Shown one piece after another: positions 1 through 5,509 of a stretch of DNA of 7,359 nt. Below the pieces are notes generated by a model. It saw only the letters and a list, made by a program, of their open reading frames with translations, was not told where the DNA came from and did no database searches. The translations under genes were made by a program, and so were the position numbers. Each line of letters starts with the position of its first letter. Position 1 is the first letter of the stretch. The stretch spans positions 1 through 7,359 of the forward strand of contig JAAYTC010000015.1 of NCBI GenBank assembly GCA_012518155.1, given 5' to 3'. The DNA comes from Bacteroidales bacterium (lineage in GTDB: Bacteria; Bacteroidota; Bacteroidia; Bacteroidales; Dysgonomonadaceae).

Positions 1-431
1 ATGATGGCGTTCGGCAGTTCCGATTGAAGTTCCTTTGCTTTCGCGATGGCTCCTTTCATACCATCTGCCCCCGGGGTGAGCACCAACTCGGCCCCCAATG
101 CCTTTAGCAAGTTCCGGCGCTCGAGGCTCATCGTCTCAGGCATGGTAAGGATAAGCCGGTACTTCTTGATAGAAGAAACGAAAGCCAACCCAATGCCGGT
201 GTTACCGCTGGTGGGCTCAATAATGATCGAATCGGAATTCAACAATCCCTTCTCCTCTGCATCCTCTACCATCGACAACGCGATTCGGTCTTTCACGCTT
301 CCTAACGGGTTAAAACTTTCCAGTTTGGCAACGATTCGTGCCTTCGCACCTTCTGATTTTTCGAACTGGTTGAGTCTAAGCAACGGGGTGTTGCCGACTA
401 AGTCCGTTAATTTGTCTGAAATTTTTGTCAT
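1..431 (-). CDS. cysK: Cysteine synthase (O-acetylserine sulfhydrylase), N-terminal part, cut by window edge
   Basis: This is the first 143 codons of a PLP-dependent cysteine synthase; the 3' end lies left of the window. The enzyme makes L-cysteine from O-acetylserine and sulfide in the cytoplasm. What is seen: the opening LTDLVGNTPLLRL at residues 8-20, the PLP-lysine motif NPLGSVKDR at 41-49 (Lys47 would form the Schiff base), and the phosphate-binding loop EPTSGNTGIGLA at 72-83. The later MPETMSLERR segment at 97-106 is also typical of the CysK/CysM fold. Family members run about 300-320 residues, so a little under half is present. The ATG at 431 starts exactly where family homology begins, and a TATATTTG promoter element lies 25 bp upstream. 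CysK and CysM cannot be fully separated on the N-terminus; the motifs favour CysK. No frame damage is visible. Confidence 0.95.
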   Translation of the reverse strand, partial: MTKISDKLTDLVGNTPLLRLNQFEKSEGAKARIVAKLESFNPLGSVKDRIALSMVEDAEEKGLLNSDSIIIEPTSGNTGIGLAFVSSIKKYRLILTMPETMSLERRNLLKALGAELVLTPGADGMKGAIAKAKELQSELPNAI

Positions 432-455
432 AGCTATCTAAATTAAAAATTTATA

Positions 456-463
456 CAAATATA
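456..463 (-). promoter_or_regulatory. Putative -7 promoter element for cysK
   Basis: Read on the minus strand the bases are TATATTTG, an exact match to the Bacteroidetes TANNTTTG -7 consensus. It would start a transcript with a leader of roughly 18 nt before the cysK ATG. No convincing TTTG -33 element sits at the usual 19-21 bp spacing. That position is instead occupied by repeat copy 1 (484-507), so the promoter may be weak or dependent on a bound protein (inference). Confidence 0.5.
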
Positions 464-483
464 AAAGCAGAAAAAACGGTAAA

Positions 484-507
484 AAATAGCACATTCGTGG
501 TATTTTT
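484..507. repeat. 24 bp direct repeat, copy 1 (imperfect palindrome)
   Basis: This 24-base sequence recurs without a mismatch at 557-580. Its core is TAGCACATTCGTGGTA, an imperfect palindrome. Positions 482-488 pair with 501-507 and 490-492 pair with 497-499, around an ATTC loop with one G:G mismatch (489/500). It sits where the -33 region of the cysK promoter would be, between cysK and the divergent regulator gene. An operator for a dimeric regulator is the most likely role. A hairpin in RNA is possible but the stem is AT-rich and weak. Confidence 0.85.
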
Positions 508-532
508 GGCATTCAAATAGATTCAGCACCCC

Positions 533-541
533 TATAATTTG
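533..541 (+). promoter_or_regulatory. Weak upstream -7-like element in the first repeat unit
   Basis: TATAATTTG followed by CTT resembles TANNTTTG with one extra base. It lies the same distance (25 bp) downstream of repeat copy 1 as the better element at 606-613 lies downstream of repeat copy 2, and both continue as TTTGCTT. It could be a second, degenerate promoter for the regulator gene. Support is only positional and sequence similarity. Confidence 0.3.
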
Positions 542-556
542 CTTGTTAGAAAGAAT

Positions 557-580
557 AAATAGCACATTCGTGGTATTTTT
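557..580. repeat. 24 bp direct repeat, copy 2 (imperfect palindrome)
   Basis: Identical over 24 bases to 484-507, with start-to-start spacing of 73 bp, close to seven helical turns of B-DNA. In this copy 557-561 pair with 574-578 and 563-565 pair with 570-572. It ends 25 bp before the -7 element of the regulator gene, so it overlaps or abuts that promoter's -33 region. The location fits an autoregulatory or shared operator (inference). Confidence 0.85.
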
Positions 581-605
581 CGGGGTGTATTCGATAATTT
601 TAAAT

Positions 606-613
606 TACTTTTG
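606..613 (+). promoter_or_regulatory. Putative -7 element for the response regulator gene
   Basis: TACTTTTG matches TANNTTTG exactly and lies 22 bp before the ATG at 636, predicting a short leader of about 16 nt. No good TTTG lies 19-21 bp upstream. The nearest T-rich stretch, TTTTTCGG at 576-582, is spaced a few bases too far and belongs partly to repeat copy 2. Confidence 0.5.
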
Positions 614-620
614 CTTACAA

Positions 621-627
621 AGAGGAG
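621..627 (+). promoter_or_regulatory. Shine-Dalgarno-like site deciding the regulator start
   Basis: AGAGGAG is followed by 8 nt and then ATG at 636. Purine-rich ribosome sites like this are not the rule in Bacteroidota, so its presence argues for 636 as the true start rather than an in-frame TTG at 543. An extension from 543 would also run through repeat copy 2 and the promoter. Confidence 0.6.
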
Positions 628-635
628 TCAGCAGA

Positions 636-1280
636 ATGAATCATTATATTTTAGCAGATAATCAAGATATCACACGCATCGGGCTAATTTCATTGGTAAA
701 AGAGGTGAACGATCGGGCCCAGATTGTTGAAGCTGCCGATTATAGCGAGTTACAATCTTTGCTGCGCGCATACCCCCGTTCGGTAGTCGTGGTCGACTAC
801 TCGCTCTTCAACTTCATGTCGATAAATCATTTCTTGAACATGAAAAGCGGCGCGAAGGAATCGGTATGGCTTCTTTTTTCGTACGAGCCGGAAGAGTATT
901 TCTTGCGTCAAATATTGTTGGCCGACCCCACCTTTAGCGTTGTGCTGAAACAGAGCTCTGGCACACAGGTAAAAGACGCGTTGGGGAGTATTGCTGCCGA
1001 GGATGTATACTGGTGTGATTACGCGGAATCGGTGATGAAAGCACGCTTCACCAAAGAGGAGAGTCCCGGCCCTCTTACCGCGTCTGAAAAGGTTATCCTT
1101 CGGGAGATCGCTTTGGGGAAAACTACGAAAGAGATAGCGTTTAAGAAGAACTTGAGCTTCCATACCGTGAATACCCATCGACGGAATATTTATCAAAAGC
1201 TGGGAGTTAATAGCATGAACGAAGCCACCCGTTTCGCGTTGCAGGCCGGTTTAATTGATCTAATGGAGTATTATATTTAA
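636..1280 (+). CDS. NarL/FixJ-family response regulator (LuxR-type HTH)
   Basis: A 214-residue two-domain transcription factor. Residues 1-125 form a receiver-like domain: ILADNQDITRIGL at 5-17, a candidate phospho-acceptor Asp54 after a VVVV strand, Ser82 at the conserved Ser/Thr position, and Lys105 at the conserved lysine position. Residues 147-207 form a LuxR/GerE helix-turn-helix, with LTASEKVILREIALGKTTKEIA and the recognition region HTVNTHRRNIYQKLGV at 176-191. The acidic pocket is atypical: the usual second acid is Asn9 (Asp8 and Asp11 remain), and the Asp54 loop lacks the common DxxMP pattern. Phosphorylation is therefore possible but not assured. No histidine kinase gene is in the window. 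It is divergent from cysK and converges on hemH with one base between stops. Palindromic repeats upstream suggest autoregulation (inference). Its target genes cannot be deduced. Confidence 0.9.
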   Translation: MNHYILADNQDITRIGLISLVKEVNDRAQIVEAADYSELQSLLRAYPRSVVVVDYSLFNFMSINHFLNMKSGAKESVWLLFSYEPEEYFLRQILLADPTFSVVLKQSSGTQVKDALGSIAAEDVYWCDYAESVMKARFTKEESPGPLTASEKVILREIALGKTTKEIAFKKNLSFHTVNTHRRNIYQKLGVNSMNEATRFALQAGLIDLMEYYI

Positions 1281-1281
1281 G

Positions 1282-2247
1282 CTACACGCCCTCCGCGATT
1301 TTCCAAATAGCCTCCACCCATGCTTCATCATCGTTCAATGAGGGGATAAAGGTGAATTTTTCCCCTCCCGCCTCCATGAAAAGTTTTCGGGCTTCAATAT
1401 CCATATCGTAAAGTGTTTCCATGTTGTCGATCGGAAAGCCCGGTGCCATAACCGCTACTTTTTTCCACCCTAAGCCGGGGAGATCGCCGATATTGGTATC
1501 AAGGTACGGTTTTAGCCATCCATTGCCTCGTTGTGAAGAGTAAAAAAGAAGCGTGTGGTGCAGATCGAAACCCACTTTTTTACAAAAAAGCCGATTCGTT
1601 TCCTTCACCTGAAACACGTAATCGTACTCTTTCCCTTTCTTCCACGCGGCCTCCACCTGCGGCACGGGCAAGCTGTGGTAGCTGAAAACAAGTCGGTCGA
1701 TATCCTTTAAGTAAGGAGCGGCACGATCTACCAATGCTTGAATATACGCGGGATGGTTATAATAAGGATCCACGAACTTCAGTCGAAAAGAGTGGGGGCG
1801 GCTATAAAACGACCGTGCGATATCTTCTATCGCCGTCTGAGTAGTAGATTGGGCATACTGCGGGTAGAGCGGGAAAACGATTACTTCATGCAGCAACGGG
1901 TACCTTTTTTCCATCTCTTTCACGGCCGTCGCAAAGTCCGGTTTCCCATACCGCATCGCCACTTCCACCGGTATGCCCTTTGCCTCTTCCAGTGCTTGTG
2001 CCAGTCTTCTCGTGTAGTACTGCAACGGCGATGTTATCGGCTCCTCTTTTCGCCAAACCAACCGGTATTTTTCCCGGGAGCTTGCAGCCGAAAGTGGCGC
2101 GATAATATTTCTCGCGAGCAGCCTCGAGCGCCACTCGGGTTTGCCTGTCACGAGGGGATCCGACAGCATATCCCCGATAAACCTCTTCACGTCGTTCTTG
2201 CTGTCGCTCGCGGGAGTACCTACATTAATTAATAGTATGCCTCTCAT
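1282..2247 (-). CDS. hemH: Ferrochelatase
   Basis: A 321-residue ferrochelatase, the enzyme that inserts Fe2+ into the porphyrin ring at the end of heme synthesis. Motifs appear in family order: ILLINVGTP at 4-12, a YRLVWRKEEPITSPL segment at 61-75, VAMRYGKPDF at 96-105, and FPLYPQYAQSTTQTA at 125-139. Then come the catalytic histidine in FSYHSLP (His191), SQRGNGWLKPYLD at 238-250, and APGFPIDNMETL (Glu277, the conserved acidic partner). The INVGTP opening resembles proton-IX-type enzymes rather than the YGTP type of Gram-positive coproporphyrin chelatases (inference from family knowledge). Length is normal and no Fe-S cysteine cluster is present. The ATG at 2247 lies 38 bp after the manA stop with no terminator between, so it is probably the last gene of the glgB-manA-hemH transcript. 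The stop abuts the convergent regulator. Confidence 0.97.
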   Translation of the reverse strand: MRGILLINVGTPASDSKNDVKRFIGDMLSDPLVTGKPEWRSRLLARNIIAPLSAASSREKYRLVWRKEEPITSPLQYYTRRLAQALEEAKGIPVEVAMRYGKPDFATAVKEMEKRYPLLHEVIVFPLYPQYAQSTTQTAIEDIARSFYSRPHSFRLKFVDPYYNHPAYIQALVDRAAPYLKDIDRLVFSYHSLPVPQVEAAWKKGKEYDYVFQVKETNRLFCKKVGFDLHHTLLFYSSQRGNGWLKPYLDTNIGDLPGLGWKKVAVMAPGFPIDNMETLYDMDIEARKLFMEAGGEKFTFIPSLNDDEAWVEAIWKIAEGV

Positions 2248-2285
2248 TCATTACTAATTTAAACACCGCATCCACTCGCACCCTC

Positions 2286-3290
2286 CTACGCGCCGGTTTC
2301 GGCATATGTCTCCAAAAGTTTACAGTCGCCGTTGGGTGAAAGTTTAATAGATTCCGATTGTGCCGGCACAAGTACGGTTTCGCCCTGTGCTACGTGTACC
2401 GAGTTTCCTTTGTTGTCGTTAAGCGTGCAGCTACCCCCCATGCATATAAGGATCACGAAGGAATCGATCGTTTGATAATCCCGTTCCATGGGCCTATCCA
2501 GCTCGAGCAAGTGGGTTGTAAAGTAGGAGGAAGTTACCAGTTTCACGGGCTGGTTGATTGCTTGCTCGTAAGTAGTTTGGTAAGAATCTTGCACGTTATA
2601 ATCAATGGCATCCTTGGCCAATTCAGTATGTAGTTCCCGGGTGTTTCCTGCCGTGTCTTTTCGGTTATAATCATAAATACGGTAGGTGATATCCGAAGTT
2701 TGCTGAATCTCGGCGATAAAGCAGCCCGCGCCGATCGCGTGCACCCTCCCCGCCGGTAAGAAGAAAACATCGCCCTCCTGCACCTCGTACCGCATCAACG
2801 TGTCGGTAAAAGTGTTGTTTTTTACTTTTTCCACGTACTCGTCAGGGGTTATCTGCTGTTCGAATCCCGAATACAAGAAGGCATCGGGAGTTGCCTTTAC
2901 CACGTACCACATTTCGGTCTTTCCGAACGAGTCGTGCCGCTCTTTTGCCAGCTTATCGTCGGGGTGTACTTGAATGGAAAGGTCGTCGCGTGCATCGATA
3001 AACTTTATTAGCAGCGGAAAAGTGGGGCCAAACTGCTCATATATCTTATTGCCGACCAACGCTCCTTTATATGTTTGAATCATTTCATCGAGCGAAGTTC
3101 CGCTCAAGTCTCCGTTGGAAACTACCGACACGTTCCCTTTAACGCCTGATATCTCCCAACTCTCGCCGATGCCATCACGTTCCGGTTGTATATTCTTGAA
3201 CCGGCATATATCCGAGCCTCCCCAGATTACCGGCTTCAGGATAGGTCTGAATTTAAGCGGGTAGAGTGTATCCCTTTTATCGTTTGTCAT
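2286..3290 (-). CDS. manA: Class I mannose-6-phosphate isomerase
   Basis: A zinc enzyme interconverting mannose 6-phosphate and fructose 6-phosphate, which feeds GDP-mannose and nucleotide-sugar synthesis or mannose catabolism. From the chosen ATG it has 334 residues, near the size of the short Bacillus-type ManA. The N-terminal hallmark YPLKFRPILKPVIWGG is at 10-25. Zinc ligands are recognisable as Gln107 and His109 in IQVHPDD, Glu126 in GKTEMWYV, and His184 in GRVHAIGAG. The segment SDITYRIYDYNR at 199-210 carries the conserved active-site arginine. Residues from about 245 form the C-terminal cupin-like half. An alternative GTG start at 3314 overlaps the glgB stop as GTGA and would add eight lysine-rich residues. 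The ATG at 3290 is preferred because homology begins just after it, but translational coupling through GTGA is possible. It is co-transcribed with glgB. Confidence 0.95.
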   Translation of the reverse strand: MTNDKRDTLYPLKFRPILKPVIWGGSDICRFKNIQPERDGIGESWEISGVKGNVSVVSNGDLSGTSLDEMIQTYKGALVGNKIYEQFGPTFPLLIKFIDARDDLSIQVHPDDKLAKERHDSFGKTEMWYVVKATPDAFLYSGFEQQITPDEYVEKVKNNTFTDTLMRYEVQEGDVFFLPAGRVHAIGAGCFIAEIQQTSDITYRIYDYNRKDTAGNTRELHTELAKDAIDYNVQDSYQTTYEQAINQPVKLVTSSYFTTHLLELDRPMERDYQTIDSFVILICMGGSCTLNDNKGNSVHVAQGETVLVPAQSESIKLSPNGDCKLLETYAETGA

Positions 3291-3310
3291 ATGTTTAATT
3301 TTGTCTTGTT

Positions 3311-5323
3311 TCACGGGTTAATTTTTTGCATAACCATGGCCGTTCTTGCCGGCAAGTATAGCTTGAGCCAACCCTTATCTTCTTTCGCGTAAAGCGTGTC
3401 GTAATGCGTAAAGTGATGGATAGTTGCATCGTTCCGCCCGAACCCTCCAAAATCAGGGTCGTCGGTATCGAGTACTATTTTGTACTCCCCTTGGGGTACC
3501 AGTATACCGTAATCGGAAAATGAATCGCGTGGGTGAAAATTGTACACGAAGAGCAAGCCGTTTCTATGATAAGCCAGAATATTATCCTCTTCCTTTTCCC
3601 ACGCCTTTACCAGGGGAATGGCTTGAAAATCGGGTACAGACCGAATCAGCCTGATCATTGCCTTGTCGAAATCCCCTAAGTAGTGATATTTGAGGTTGCT
3701 ATCTTCCGCCAGTTGCCATTGACGACGAGCATATTTGTGCGACCAGTTGTTCCCCTCTCTCGGGAAGTCCACCCATTCGGGATGGCCAAATTCGTTGCCC
3801 ATGAAGTTGAGGTACCCCCCGTTGATGGTAGTAGCCGTGACCAAGCGAATCATCTTGTGCAACGCGATGCCGCGATCAACCTTATCGGAGCTCTCCATCC
3901 ACTTCGACATAAACCAGTACATGTCGGCGTCGATCAGCCGGAAAATAATGGTTTTATCCCCTACCAGTGCTTGGTCGTGGCTCTCGGCGTACGAGATTGT
4001 CTTCTCATCGTATCGCCGGTTGGTCGTCTCCCACCAGATGGAGGAGGGGGACCAATCTTCATCTTTCTTCTCCTTGATAATCTTGATCCAGTAGTCGGGG
4101 ATATTCATGGCCATGCGGTAGTCGAACCCATACCCGCCCGACTCGATATCGAGCGCCAGCCCGGGCATCCCGCTCACCTCTTCCGCGATGGTAATGGCGT
4201 TGGGATTCACCTCGTGAATCAGCTGGTTCGCCAACGTGAGATAGCAGACTGCATCGCCATCCTGCCCCGCGTTGTAGTAATCGCCATACTCGGTAAACGA
4301 TTCTCCCAGCCCATGGCTCAAGTAAATCATCGAGGTCACCCCATCGAATCGAAAACCGTCGAACTTGAACTCCTCTAGCCAGTACTTGCAGTTGGAGAGA
4401 AGAAAATGAAGCACTTCGTCTTTCCCGTAATCAAAGCAGAGCGAATCCCAAGCGGTGTGATATCTTCGGGCGGGGTCGCTATGAAAGTAGAGATCGTATG
4501 ATCCATCGATACGGCCGATGCCTTCCGATTCGTTCTTCACCGCGTGCGAATGGACGATATCCATGATCACGGCGATGCCCATGTCGTGCGCGGCATCGAT
4601 GAGTGCCTTCAGCTCCTCCGGGGTGCCGTTGCGTGAAGAGGGAGCGAAAAAGCTGGAAACATGGTAACCGAAAGAGCCGTAGTAAGGGTGTTCCTGTATA
4701 GCCATCACTTGGATCGCGTTGTATCCGTTCTCTTTCACCCGGGGGAGAATGTTCTCCCTGAACTCGTTATAGGTGCCCACTTTCTCTTCGGCGGTAGACA
4801 TTCCCACGTGCGTCTCATATATAAGAAGAGGCGCGGTGTCGGGTTCGAAACGGGTATGTTTAAAGGTGTATGTATTTTCCGGCTCCCACACCTGAGCACT
4901 AAAAATCAATGTTTCGCTGTCTTGTACCACCCGTCGGCACCACGCGGGGATTCGTTCACCCCATCCCCCTTCCCACGTGACATGTAGTTTGTACAGATCT
5001 TGGTGATGGATCCGATCGAGCGGGATTTTCACTTCCCACACCCCGTTATCCTTTCGTTTAAAGCGATAAGCCTCTAATCGTTGCCAGTTATTAAAGGTGC
5101 CTACTAGAAATATCTCGGTAGCGTTGGGTGCCCACTCACGAAGTACCCACCCGTCGGCCGTCTTGTGCAGCCCGAAGTAAAGGTAGCCCGTGGCGAACTC
5201 CGAGAGCGTTACCTCGCCATCTTTCGTGAGATCAGAAAGCCGTTTCCGGTAATAACGGTGGCGCCCCTCAATTGCTTTCGTGTAGGGTGCCAGCCAAGGG
5301 TCGTTTCTTATGATGCCTAGCAT
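3311..5323 (-). CDS. glgB: 1,4-alpha-glucan branching enzyme, eukaryotic-like (GH13_8-type)
   Basis: A 670-residue branching enzyme that cuts alpha-1,4 glucan chains and re-attaches them as alpha-1,6 branches during glycogen synthesis. Layout: an N-terminal helical segment (DPWLAPY at 8-14), a CBM48-like beta domain at about 55-140, the GH13 barrel at about 170-545, and an all-beta C-domain at about 570-668. Catalytic residues are visible: nucleophile Asp327 in GFRFDGVTSM, acid/base Glu381 in IAEEVSGMP, and Asp450 in AESHDQ. Other GH13 landmarks are MDIVHSH at 254-260 and GNEFGHPEWVDFPR at 509-522. These last motifs and the N-terminal segment resemble animal, fungal and plant branching enzymes more than E. 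coli GlgB. It is the first gene of the minus-strand cluster and its TGA lies just before manA. A matched -33/-7 promoter lies 33-65 bp upstream of its ATG. No other glycogen genes are in view. Confidence 0.97.
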   Translation of the reverse strand: MLGIIRNDPWLAPYTKAIEGRHRYYRKRLSDLTKDGEVTLSEFATGYLYFGLHKTADGWVLREWAPNATEIFLVGTFNNWQRLEAYRFKRKDNGVWEVKIPLDRIHHQDLYKLHVTWEGGWGERIPAWCRRVVQDSETLIFSAQVWEPENTYTFKHTRFEPDTAPLLIYETHVGMSTAEEKVGTYNEFRENILPRVKENGYNAIQVMAIQEHPYYGSFGYHVSSFFAPSSRNGTPEELKALIDAAHDMGIAVIMDIVHSHAVKNESEGIGRIDGSYDLYFHSDPARRYHTAWDSLCFDYGKDEVLHFLLSNCKYWLEEFKFDGFRFDGVTSMIYLSHGLGESFTEYGDYYNAGQDGDAVCYLTLANQLIHEVNPNAITIAEEVSGMPGLALDIESGGYGFDYRMAMNIPDYWIKIIKEKKDEDWSPSSIWWETTNRRYDEKTISYAESHDQALVGDKTIIFRLIDADMYWFMSKWMESSDKVDRGIALHKMIRLVTATTINGGYLNFMGNEFGHPEWVDFPREGNNWSHKYARRQWQLAEDSNLKYHYLGDFDKAMIRLIRSVPDFQAIPLVKAWEKEEDNILAYHRNGLLFVYNFHPRDSFSDYGILVPQGEYKIVLDTDDPDFGGFGRNDATIHHFTHYDTLYAKEDKGWLKLYLPARTAMVMQKINP

Positions 5324-5355
5324 TCCGAGTGGGTTTGTTAATTGGTCTATTTGGA

Positions 5356-5388
5356 CAAAGATAACGTTAACCGGACGATTTTACCCAA
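5356..5388 (-). promoter_or_regulatory. Promoter of the glgB-manA-hemH cluster
   Basis: On the minus strand, TTGG (5388-5385) is followed by 21 bp and TATCTTTG (5363-5356). This fits the Bacteroidetes -33/-7 architecture well. Transcription would begin near 5349, giving a leader of about 25 nt without a Shine-Dalgarno sequence. It is the best-formed promoter on this strand. Confidence 0.7.
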
Positions 5389-5479
5389 TCTTCGCGAAAC
5401 AAAATCGCGTTCCCGGAAAACATTTCCTTTCCCGCCGCCGCGTGACGACAAATAGCCTCCATAATTAATAAAAAAAATA

Positions 5480-5487
5480 TATCTTTG
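5480..5487 (+). promoter_or_regulatory. -7 element for the PDZ-protein gene
   Basis: TATCTTTG matches TANNTTTG and lies 22 bp before the ATG at 5510. No TTTG is found at -33; the upstream stretch is A/T-rich (ATTAATAAAAAAAATA). The leader would be about 16 nt. Confidence 0.6.
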
Positions 5488-5509
5488 TAATCTACAAAAA
5501 TGCAATGCA

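Noticed and set aside
46..441. Open frame of 131 codons on the plus strand
   Set aside because: It lies opposite the cysK 5' end, whose minus-strand translation shows clear PLP-enzyme motifs. The plus-strand translation resembles nothing and is a shadow.
484..580. CRISPR-like repeat pair
   Set aside because: Only two repeats with one 49-base spacer, located over promoters between divergent genes; no third repeat and no cas genes.
543..635. N-terminal extension of the response regulator from a TTG at 543
   Set aside because: It would run through repeat copy 2 and the -7 element. The AGAGGAG plus ATG at 636 gives a start flush with the receiver domain.
750..1196. Minus-strand open frame inside the regulator gene
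   Set aside because: Shadow of the well-supported NarL-type coding sequence; no promoter or domain sense.
1738..2232. Plus-strand open frame of 164 codons opposite hemH
   Set aside because: Ferrochelatase motifs on the minus strand explain this stretch completely.
3683..4378. Plus-strand open frame of 231 codons opposite glgB
   Set aside because: Long but opposite the catalytic barrel of the branching enzyme; a by-product of codon bias in the real gene.
5415..5427. Short palindrome GGAAA-ACA-TTTCC between glgB and the PDZ gene
   Set aside because: Five-base arms only, not aligned with either promoter, and easily expected by chance.
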